Assembly (NCBI RefSeq): GCF_000428865.1
Contig: NZ_AUAT01000021.1
Coordinates: forward strand, 1 to 40,766
Direction of reading: 5' to 3'
Source of the DNA: Eremococcus coleocola DSM 15696
GTDB taxonomy: Bacteria > Bacillota > Bacilli > Lactobacillales > Aerococcaceae
Length of the DNA stretch: 40,766 nucleotides
This document shows positions 34,097 to 40,766 of the stretch, in pieces. A program made the position numbers and the translations under genes. A model generated the notes under the pieces. That model saw only the letters and a list, made by a program, of their open reading frames with translations. It was not told the origin of the DNA and did not search any database. Each line of letters begins with the position of its first letter. The first letter of the stretch is position 1.

Positions 34097-35524
34097 TTAG
34101 CCTCTTTTCCAAGTGGTTCCTTGCGGGGTGTCATCTAAATAAATACCTTGTTCTTTTAATTGATCACGAATTTCATCTGCCCGTCCAAAATCCTTGGCTT
34201 TACGAGCCACATTCCGTTCATCAATTAAAGCTTGAATCTCTTGATCTAATAGGTCTTCCTTAGTTTCAAAAACAAGGCCAAAAATAGCTAATAGATCTTT
34301 AAATATCTCTTGCATTTTGCTTAAGACTTTTTCTGAAACTACCTCACTTTGTAAATAGCGATTGATTTCTTTAACCAATTCGAAAATCACCGTCATACCA
34401 TTGGCCGCATTAAAATCATCGTCCATTGCTTGGATAAAATCAGCCTCTAATTGAGCCAAGACTGCTAGATTTGCTTCATCAGTATCGAGATTGGCTTGAG
34501 TCGTTGCATTAGCTAAACGCAAATCTAAACGACGGCTGACTTCTTCTAAGCGTTTAATATTCGTCTGAGCTTCCTGTAAGGCTTGATCATCATAACGTAA
34601 AGGCCGGCGGTAATGGACTGTCCCTAATAAATAACGGACCACCATGGGATCAGCTTCTTTTAATAAGTCACGTAAAAGGACAAAATTCCCTAAAGACTTG
34701 GACATTTTTTCCCCATCTTCTCCAAAGGTCACAAAACCATTGTGCATCCAGTAATTGGCAAAGTTTTCACCATGGTTATGAGCTTCTGCTTGGGCAATCT
34801 CATTTTCATGATGGGGGAATTCGAGGTCTTGACCGCCGCCATGAATATCTAAGGTATCCCCTAGGTACTTGGTAGACATAACGGAACATTCAATATGCCA
34901 ACCCGGACGACCTGGTCCCCAAGGAGATGGCCAAGAAACTTCACCTTCCTTCGCTGACTTCCATAGGGCAAAATCGAGCGGATCTTCCTTACGATCGGTT
35001 TCAGCTGTATCAGTTCGTTGGGAAGCTCCAATTTCTAATTCAGAAATACTTTGATGGGATAACTTACCATAACCGTCAAAACTTTGGGTTCTAAAATAAA
35101 CATCACCTTGAGAAGCATAGGCATGGTCAGACTCAATCAAAACTTTAATATAATCAATAATCTCTGTAATATGGTCCTTCACTCGCGGATGAATATTGGC
35201 CGGTAAAATATTGATGGCGGCTGTATCTTCTTTAAAGGCCGCAATATATTTATCAGATAAGGCTTCGGTACTTAAATCCTCTGCCTTGGCGGCTTTGATA
35301 ATCTTATCATCAACATCGGTAAAATTGCTGACATAGTTCACTTGATACCCACGATATTGTAAGTAACGACGGACCGTGTCAAAAGCCACGGCAGACCGGG
35401 CATTCCCAATATGAATATAATTATAGACTGTCGGCCCACAGACATACATGGATACTTGATTCGGCACTTGGGGCACAAAATCTTCTTTTTGTCGGGTCAG
35501 CGTATTATAAATTTGAATCGTCAT
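34097..35524 (-). CDS. cysS: Cysteinyl-tRNA synthetase
   Basis: Charges tRNA-Cys. The 475-residue class I enzyme starts MTIQIYNTLTRQKEDF from ATG 35522-35524, with GAAGGAG upstream. It shows the zinc-ligand cysteine and HIGH-type motif in YVCGPTVYNYIHIGNARS, the zinc histidines in GGGQDLEFPHHENE and KMSKSLGNF. It starts the cysS-mrnC-rlmB-rae1-sigH unit, whose genes are spaced by 14 bases or fewer except for the last. Confidence 0.98.
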   Translation of the reverse strand: MTIQIYNTLTRQKEDFVPQVPNQVSMYVCGPTVYNYIHIGNARSAVAFDTVRRYLQYRGYQVNYVSNFTDVDDKIIKAAKAEDLSTEALSDKYIAAFKEDTAAINILPANIHPRVKDHITEIIDYIKVLIESDHAYASQGDVYFRTQSFDGYGKLSHQSISELEIGASQRTDTAETDRKEDPLDFALWKSAKEGEVSWPSPWGPGRPGWHIECSVMSTKYLGDTLDIHGGGQDLEFPHHENEIAQAEAHNHGENFANYWMHNGFVTFGEDGEKMSKSLGNFVLLRDLLKEADPMVVRYLLGTVHYRRPLRYDDQALQEAQTNIKRLEEVSRRLDLRLANATTQANLDTDEANLAVLAQLEADFIQAMDDDFNAANGMTVIFELVKEINRYLQSEVVSEKVLSKMQEIFKDLLAIFGLVFETKEDLLDQEIQALIDERNVARKAKDFGRADEIRDQLKEQGIYLDDTPQGTTWKRG

Positions 35525-35556
35525 GTAATTTCTCCTTCTCAAAAGCTTTCCCCTAT

Positions 35557-35562
35557 ATTATA
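35557..35562 (-). promoter_or_regulatory. -10 element of cysS
   Basis: Minus-strand TATAAT preceded by ATG, about 33 bases upstream of the start codon. The -35 is poor. No T-box leader is present in the short space to gltX. Confidence 0.5.
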
Positions 35563-35604
35563 CATGAAAGCCAGGCTAGGACCTATGTATAAGTCATAAG
35601 ACTT

Positions 35605-35654
35605 TAACAAAAAACCATTATGTCGTTAGGCTAGCTAACTATCATAATGGTTTT
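35605..35654 (-). terminator. Intrinsic terminator downstream of gltX
   Basis: AAAACCATTATG (35611-35622) pairs with its complement at 35643-35654, with an inner GTTAG/CTAAC helix. The minus strand ends in TTTTTTGTT. Confidence 0.9.
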
Positions 35655-35681
35655 AATTGCTTAATAAATTATACTTAAGAC

Positions 35682-37160
35682 CTAGCTTAATTGAGCTTTA
35701 ACTTGTTGGATATGATCTAAAGCTTTCGTTTTTCCTAAAACATCGATCACATTAGCTAATTCTGGACCATGCATTTGACCAGACACCGCAATCCGGATTG
35801 GCATAAAGAGCTTACGGCCCTTAATACCGGTTTCTTTTTGGATTTCTTTAATCATTGGTTTAATGTGGTCCGCATCAAAATCAGCATCGGCTAAAGCTTC
35901 CAATTTAGCTGCCATAGCATCCACCACCGTCATCGCGGTTTCAGCGGCCATTTCTTCCTTAGCTGTTTGGTCGACCGTCAACTTATCATTAAAGAAGAGG
36001 CTAGAAAGCTCAACAATTTGAGCCCCATAAGACATTTCATCATGATAAAGACCGACTAATTTCTTAACCCATACCATTTCTTCTTCACTTGGATTTTCAG
36101 AAACTTTACCCGCTTCTTGTAAATGAGGAAGGGCTAGGTCGACGACTGTATCTAAGTCTGCCGCCTTCATATAAGTATTGTTAATCCATTCCAGCTTCTT
36201 TTGGTCAAAAGAAGCTGGCGAAGTAGATAGACGGTCAACATCAAAGATATCGATAAATTCTAGGCGGGAGAAGATTTCATCTTCTCCCTTAGGTGACCAA
36301 CCTAATAAAGCAATAAAGTTAAACATGGCTTCAGGTAGGTAACCTAAATTACGGTATTGTTCAATAAATTGGAGAATAGATCCATCACGTTTAGATAATT
36401 TCTTATTGGTTTCGGCATTAATAATTAAGGTCATATGTCCAAATTCAGGGATTTTCCAACCAAAGGCATCATAAATCATCATTTGTTTTGGCGTATTAGC
36501 AATATGGTCATCGCCCCGTAAGACATGAGAAATTTCCATCAAATGATCATCCACAACCACAGCAAAGTTATAAGTTGGCATACCGTCACGTTTTTGAATG
36601 ACCCAGTCGCCAGAAATATTTTGAGATTCAAAATGAACTTTACCCTTAACCATATCATTCCATTCATAAGTTACCCCATGAGGTACACGGAAACGAATCA
36701 CGGGTACCCGGCCTTGGGCTTGGAATTCGGCCTCTTGTTCAGGGGTTAGGTGGGCATGTTGACCACCGTAATGAGGCATCTCACCACGGGCTTTTTGTTC
36801 TTCCCGTTCAGCTTCTAATTCTTCTTCCGTCATATAGCAGCGATAAGCCTTATCTTCAGCAATTAATTGATCAATTAAGGGTTGGTAGATATGGGCACGT
36901 TCAGATTGACGGTAAGGACCATATTCTCCAGGTTCAGCTGGAGATTCATCCCAATCCATCCCTAACCACTTAAGATTTCTTAATTGGCTTTCTTCACCGT
37001 GGGCAATGTTCCGTTTTAAATCAGTGTCTTCAATCCGAATAACAAAGTCGCCCCCATAGTGACGAGCATATAGATAATTAAATAAAGCCGTTCTAGCATT
37101 ACCAATATGTAATTCACCGGTTGGACTTGGGGCATATCTGACACGAATTTTATCACTCAT
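35682..37160 (-). CDS. gltX: Glutamyl-tRNA synthetase
   Basis: Class I synthetase of 492 residues that attaches glutamate to tRNA-Glu (and to tRNA-Gln where GatCAB is used, as is usual in Firmicutes). HIGH motif in [16 protein letters not shown], the KLSKRDGS motif near residue 255 and a C-terminal all-helical anticodon-binding domain. GGAG precedes the ATG at a rather long 12-base spacing. Last gene of the dut-radA-yacL-gltX unit. Confidence 0.98.
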   Translation of the reverse strand: MSDKIRVRYAPSPTGELHIGNARTALFNYLYARHYGGDFVIRIEDTDLKRNIAHGEESQLRNLKWLGMDWDESPAEPGEYGPYRQSERAHIYQPLIDQLIAEDKAYRCYMTEEELEAEREEQKARGEMPHYGGQHAHLTPEQEAEFQAQGRVPVIRFRVPHGVTYEWNDMVKGKVHFESQNISGDWVIQKRDGMPTYNFAVVVDDHLMEISHVLRGDDHIANTPKQMMIYDAFGWKIPEFGHMTLIINAETNKKLSKRDGSILQFIEQYRNLGYLPEAMFNFIALLGWSPKGEDEIFSRLEFIDIFDVDRLSTSPASFDQKKLEWINNTYMKAADLDTVVDLALPHLQEAGKVSENPSEEEMVWVKKLVGLYHDEMSYGAQIVELSSLFFNDKLTVDQTAKEEMAAETAMTVVDAMAAKLEALADADFDADHIKPMIKEIQKETGIKGRKLFMPIRIAVSGQMHGPELANVIDVLGKTKALDHIQQVKAQLS

Positions 37161-37198
37161 TTTATAATCAATCTCCTTTAATTTATCTCACACATTTA

Positions 37199-38323
37199 TT
37201 AATGACTGGCTTCAATGCGGTCCTTGGAATGGACCGGTTGGGCAAAAATCATCCGACCCGCTGCCGTTTGTAAGGCAGAGGTTACAATTACAGGTAATTG
37301 TTCATTCATATAATATTGACCATCTTCAACCACAATCATCGTACCGTCTTCTAAGTAAGCAACCCCTTGCTTGCGCTCAGTACCTGCCTTAATGATCATT
37401 ACGGTCATTTGTTCCCCTGGAATTAAGACTGGTTTCACAGCATTTGCGAGGGCATTAATATTGAAGACCGTAATATTTTGAAATTCACAGACCTTATTTA
37501 AATTATAGTCATTGGTTACAACAGCCGCTTCCATTAGTTTAGCTAAGCGAACTAATTTACTATCAACTTCATCAATATCTTCAAAATCACCTTCATAAAA
37601 ATCAATTTTCACTGAATCATCTTTTTGAAGTTGATTCAAGATATCCAATCCTCGCCGTCCCTTGGCACGTTTAAGAGAGTCAGAAGAGTCAGCAATCAAT
37701 TGCAGTTCATGCAAAACAAAGTTAGGAATCACCAAAGTACCTTCCATAAAGCCAGTTTTGACAATATCCGCAATCCTGCCGTCTATTATAACACTTGTAT
37801 CCAATAATTTATATGGATGATAAGCATCCCCTGCTTTTCGTTGTAACAACTCTTGTTCTTGCAAGCCACTTTCATGTTTGCGGCCTTGTAAAGAACGGGA
37901 AAATAATTGGACTAGATCCTCCCGTCGGGTCATGGCTATTTGATAACCCACAAAACCAAAAATTAAGGGTAGGATTAAAGGCAAGGTCGAAGAAATAAAG
38001 GGAATCCGCAAGCCAACAAAAGGAAGGGCGATTAAATAACCAATGACCAAACCAATAATCGTGCCTAGGACATCAATCAAAATCACGGATATTGTTTGTT
38101 GGTTAGCCCATTTAATCATCCGACTTACAAATTTATCAATAATAGGCACTAATAGAAAACCAATCAAAAGAAAAATGATTGAAAAAATAAGGGCATTAAT
38201 AATGGGATTGGCCATTAAATCTATTGTGAACCCAAGCTGACGCCATATATCAGGTCCAAAAGTTAAACCAAAGGAAATCCCAATAATTAACGCCACTAAT
38301 AAAATAAAACGTTTATACATCAT
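37199..38323 (-). CDS. yacL: Membrane-anchored PIN/TRAM-domain protein YacL
   Basis: Four hydrophobic segments in the first 140 residues anchor the protein. A PIN-type nuclease domain then starts LLDTSVIIDGRIADI and includes VIPNFVLHELQ and VVTNDYNLNKV with the expected acidic residues, and a C-terminal TRAM domain follows (MTVMIIKAG...GQYYMNEQLPVIVTSA). The biochemical role is not established. Of two adjacent ATGs, 38321-38323 and 38318-38320, both lie at usable distance from AAAGGAGGTG. The frame open to 38338 has no ribosome binding site. Downstream of radA, as in Bacillus. Confidence 0.95.
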   Translation of the reverse strand: MMYKRFILLVALIIGISFGLTFGPDIWRQLGFTIDLMANPIINALIFSIIFLLIGFLLVPIIDKFVSRMIKWANQQTISVILIDVLGTIIGLVIGYLIALPFVGLRIPFISSTLPLILPLIFGFVGYQIAMTRREDLVQLFSRSLQGRKHESGLQEQELLQRKAGDAYHPYKLLDTSVIIDGRIADIVKTGFMEGTLVIPNFVLHELQLIADSSDSLKRAKGRRGLDILNQLQKDDSVKIDFYEGDFEDIDEVDSKLVRLAKLMEAAVVTNDYNLNKVCEFQNITVFNINALANAVKPVLIPGEQMTVMIIKAGTERKQGVAYLEDGTMIVVEDGQYYMNEQLPVIVTSALQTAAGRMIFAQPVHSKDRIEASH

Positions 38324-38357
38324 GTCACCTCCTTTCAAATAGAATTACAGTTAAAAA

Positions 38358-39740
38358 CTAACGCGGAAATACTAAATTAACCGCTTGCCGAATCGTTTTA
38401 ACCGGAACCAACTCAATCTCAACATCTTTATCTAAGTCATTATAATTATTCTGAGGGATAAAAATTCGTTTAAAGCCAAGTTTATTGGCCTCTTTAATCC
38501 GTTCATTAATTTGGGATACTCGGCGGATCTCACCCGTCAAGCCAATTTCACCCACAAAACAATCATCGACCTTGGTTGCCTTATCCCAATAGGACGAAGC
38601 AATCGAGATTGCGATGGCCAAGTCAATGGCTGGCTCATCTAATTTTACGCCTCCGGTCGTCTTAAAGAAAGCATCTTGATTTTGCACTAGTAAACCACAA
38701 TGTTTTTCCATGACTGCTAATAATAAAGACACTCTTTGATAGTCCACACCTGAAGCCGTCCGTTTGGCATTACCGAAAACAGTTGGCGTCATCAAAGATT
38801 GGACTTCAGCTAAGATGGTCCGAGTTCCTTCTAAAGATGCCACCACCGTCGAACCTACGGCACCCGCAATCCGCTCTTCCAAGAAAAGTTGAGAAGGGTT
38901 CGCCACTTCTTGTAAGCCAGTATCCAACATTTGAAATACACCCAATTCGTGGGTGGAACCAAAACGATTTTTGACGGCTCTTAGAATCCGAAAGCGATTA
39001 TATTTTTCACCTTCAAAATATAAAACCGTGTCCACCATGTGTTCTAACATCCTTGGTCCAGCTATCGCACCTTCTTTCGTCACATGACCGACAATAAAAA
39101 TTGCAATCCGGTTATCCTTTGCCAACCGCATCAAACTAGCGGTTGCCTGTCTAACTTGACCTACCGAACCAGCCACCCCATTATGGTCCGCCACTTGCAT
39201 GGTTTGGATGGAGTCAATCATGACCGTATCAGGCTGAATCCGAGCCGCTTCCGCAATAATTTGATCCAGATCAGTTTCGGCCATCAGGTAAAGATCTTCT
39301 TGTTTAACATTGAGCCTTTGGGCCCGCATTTTAATTTGGGACAGACTTTCTTCTCCCGACACATAGAGGACCCGTTGGCCGGCCTTAACTAATTGGGTGG
39401 AGACCTGTAAAAGGAGGGTAGACTTACCAATGCCGGGGTCACCCCCAATTAAAACCAGTGACCCAGCCACCAAACCGCCACCCAAAACCCGGTCAAACTC
39501 TTGAAATTGCGTTTGGACTCGATCTTCAGCTTGGGCTTGGATTTCATCCAATTTGTAGGCCCGGCCTAATTGATTTGCCGCATCTGACCTTAAAGACCGG
39601 GTCCGTTGTTGACTAGGGCTGGAAAACACTAATTGTTCTTCCATTTGATTCCAAGCGCCACAGTTAGGGCACTTACCCAACCATTTAGGCGATTCGTAAC
39701 CACAGGCCATGCATTCGAACATTACCTTTTTCTTTGCCAT
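38358..39740 (-). CDS. radA: DNA repair protein RadA (Sms)
   Basis: A RecA-like helicase that aids branch migration in recombination and natural transformation. The 460-residue protein has an N-terminal zinc finger (C10, C13, C24, C27), Walker [11 protein letters not shown] (99-108), the RadA-specific KNRFG near residue 255 and a C-terminal Lon-protease-like domain without a catalytic serine pair. GAGAGGT precedes the ATG by nine bases. It lies 19 bases after dut and is probably co-transcribed with it. Confidence 0.97.
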   Translation of the reverse strand: MAKKKVMFECMACGYESPKWLGKCPNCGAWNQMEEQLVFSSPSQQRTRSLRSDAANQLGRAYKLDEIQAQAEDRVQTQFQEFDRVLGGGLVAGSLVLIGGDPGIGKSTLLLQVSTQLVKAGQRVLYVSGEESLSQIKMRAQRLNVKQEDLYLMAETDLDQIIAEAARIQPDTVMIDSIQTMQVADHNGVAGSVGQVRQATASLMRLAKDNRIAIFIVGHVTKEGAIAGPRMLEHMVDTVLYFEGEKYNRFRILRAVKNRFGSTHELGVFQMLDTGLQEVANPSQLFLEERIAGAVGSTVVASLEGTRTILAEVQSLMTPTVFGNAKRTASGVDYQRVSLLLAVMEKHCGLLVQNQDAFFKTTGGVKLDEPAIDLAIAISIASSYWDKATKVDDCFVGEIGLTGEIRRVSQINERIKEANKLGFKRIFIPQNNYNDLDKDVEIELVPVKTIRQAVNLVFPR

Positions 39741-39759
39741 TCTGTTAGAACCTCTCTAT

Positions 39760-40278
39760 TTACTTACCTGAAGACCCAAAGCCACCAGACCGTTGTTCTA
39801 AACCACCTTGATCGCCATCCACTGTATAGTATTTAGCAAAAATTCCTTGCGCAATCCGGTCACCTTTTTCAATCGTCACATCAAAGAGTCCGAAGTTCTG
39901 TAATTGGACATAAATATGACCCTCATTGGCTGGATTATTATAATAATCTTGGTCAATAATTCCGACACTGTTGGGTAAAGCGATAAAGCGTTTCAAAGGA
40001 TTAGATGACCGATTAATAATCTGGAGATATTCATCGGCTTGCATGTAAGCTTTTAAGCCAGTGGGCACCAAAGTCGGTTTCATTAAGTCTTTATCCGCTT
40101 GATTGACTGAACCCTTGACCAGCTTGGTCACCACTTGCTTCCAATAGCTAGGTAGGGTGATTGTTTCGGCTGCCTCGATATCATACCCCGCAGCATTATA
40201 GGTCGACCGTTGGGGCAGTTGAATCGCTTGATCTTGATAGGCCGAAACAATTTCAAAGCCACGAATTCTCTGATTCAT
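39760..40278 (-). CDS. dut: dUTP diphosphatase
   Basis: Hydrolyses dUTP to dUMP, keeping uracil out of DNA and feeding thymidylate synthesis. The 172-codon frame from ATG 40276-40278 (AAGGAG eight bases upstream) shows the five trimeric-dUTPase motifs: AAGYDIEA, RSS, GIIDQDYYN, GDRIAQGIF and the P-loop-like RSGGFGSSGK at the C-terminus. A GTG three codons earlier overlaps the ribosome binding site and is rejected. An insertion between motifs 1 and 2 (about residues 45-75) makes it slightly longer than E. coli Dut. Confidence 0.95.
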   Translation of the reverse strand: MNQRIRGFEIVSAYQDQAIQLPQRSTYNAAGYDIEAAETITLPSYWKQVVTKLVKGSVNQADKDLMKPTLVPTGLKAYMQADEYLQIINRSSNPLKRFIALPNSVGIIDQDYYNNPANEGHIYVQLQNFGLFDVTIEKGDRIAQGIFAKYYTVDGDQGGLEQRSGGFGSSGK

Positions 40279-40301
40279 ATAAGACACTCCTTAACTATTT
40301 T

Positions 40302-40312
40302 TCTAATCTATT
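40302..40312 (-). promoter_or_regulatory. Candidate promoter of dut-radA
   Basis: Minus-strand TAGAAT preceded by TGA (extended -10), about 30 bases upstream of dut. The -35 region is weak. Confidence 0.35.
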
Positions 40313-40429
40313 CTATCAAAGTTTAGTATTTTAAGCACCTAATAGCTTAATGAATTCCCATATTTTATCCTAAGGCTTCGGCTTTTATCACTTTGGCTAG
40401 ACTTTGTTTATTTTTAGGACTTATTGTTG

Positions 40430-40452
40430 AAAAAAAGATCCCCTCAGGGATC
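40430..40452 (-). terminator. Terminator-like hairpin flanking the IS element
   Basis: GATCCC (40437-40442) pairs with GGGATC (40447-40452) around CTCA, followed on the minus strand by seven T. It lies outside the IS end and would shield dut from transposon transcription. Confidence 0.75.
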
Positions 40453-40463
40453 GATTTAACTAT

Positions 40464-40766
40464 AGTGACCCCAAAAAGTTGGACCAGAGAGATGAGTACA
40501 TATTTTATGTACTTGTCTCTCTTATTTTTTGTTTTCTAAGCAGCTTGAAGTGAATGGCGATAAGCAATTGGGCTCATCCAGTTTAATTTTTCTTTGATTC
40601 GTTCTGCATTATAGTACTGTATATATTTAATAATCGCAGTTTCTAATTCTCTGTAACTATGATAAATCTTATCGTAATACATTTCTTGCTTCATCACACT
40701 GAAGAAGTTTTCCATGGGTGCATTATCGTAACAGTTTCCTTTCCGTGACATACTTTGAAAGATTTG
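40464..40766 (-). mobile_element. IS3-family insertion sequence, right end (continues beyond window)
   Basis: TGACCCCAAAAAGTTGGACC at 40466-40485 is the terminal inverted repeat typical of many IS3-family elements. Inside it lies a long imperfect palindrome (about 40486-40524, GAGAGA...TCTCTC) that should act as a terminator, then the 3' end of the transposase gene. The other end and any target duplication are outside the window. Confidence 0.88.
40536..40766 (-). CDS. IS3-family transposase OrfB, C-terminal part
   Basis: The frame is open at the right edge; 76 residues are visible. They begin QIFQSMSRKGNCYDNAPMEN (broken here), where the glutamate of PMENFF is the last catalytic residue of the DDE triad. 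They continue with the family ending IQYYNAERIKEKLNWMSPIAYR. The upstream aspartates and any OrfA are outside the window, so intactness cannot be judged. The frame is uninterrupted as far as it can be read. Confidence 0.93.
   Translation of the reverse strand, partial: QIFQSMSRKGNCYDNAPMENFFSVMKQEMYYDKIYHSYRELETAIIKYIQYYNAERIKEKLNWMSPIAYRHSLQAA

Noticed and set aside
35525-35610. T-box leader upstream of cysS
   Set aside because: The space between the gltX terminator and cysS is under 90 bases and lacks the T-box sequence.

Overview
The window is chromosomal DNA from a low-GC Gram-positive bacterium, most likely an aerobic or facultative member of the Lactobacillales. The 16S rRNA fragment, the separation of rplJL from rpoBC, the sortase-type surface proteins and the gene order radA-yacL-gltX-cysS point there. 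An Aerococcaceae-like genus (Facklamia or Globicatella type) is my best guess, but the genus cannot be fixed from what is visible. Almost every gene lies on the minus strand. The exceptions are a prepilin peptidase and a two-gene HAD phosphatase/thioredoxin-lipoprotein unit.

Layout, left to right. Positions 1-75 hold the 5' end of a 16S rRNA gene reading leftward, with its leader and promoter to the right. A plus-strand prepilin peptidase (537-1214) meets rpoC across a bidirectional terminator. rpoC and rpoB fill 1263-8588. Next comes an accessory block (8.9-17.6 kb): a secreted protein with a DUF4767-like N-terminus, a 16S rRNA methyltransferase (YbxB/RsmC type), a cell-wall protein with an unusual LPYSG sorting motif, the plus-strand HAD and thioredoxin-like genes, a coiled-coil LPETG surface protein, and a two-component system. 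Between the LPETG gene and the two-component system lies an array of six co-oriented TTCTTAA boxes over the surface-protein promoter. rplL, rplJ, rplA and rplK follow (17.7-20.1 kb), with an L10-leader attenuator and two copies of a probable L1-binding hairpin. A second accessory block (20.2-29.5 kb) holds a phosphonate-type ABC transporter (phnD-C-E-E), a DegV protein, a TagO/WecA-like transferase, the NAD salvage pair pncB-nadE and a TspO-like membrane protein.

The right third is the conserved Firmicutes information-processing cluster in reverse: nusG, secE, rpmG, a secreted protein of unknown function, a SigH/ComX-like sigma factor, rae1/yacP, rlmB, mrnC, cysS, gltX, yacL, radA and dut. 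The window ends inside an IS3-family insertion sequence.

Taken together this is the ancestral radA-gltX-cysS-sigH-secE-nusG-rplKAJL-ybxB-rpoBC superoperon, broken into separately promoted units by accessory surface, transport and regulatory genes. I see no CRISPR array, tRNA gene, prophage or toxin-antitoxin pair. The least explained signals are the TTCTTAA operator array with its neighbouring two-component system, the phosphonate-type binding protein without a lipobox, and a dispersed intergenic hairpin repeat.
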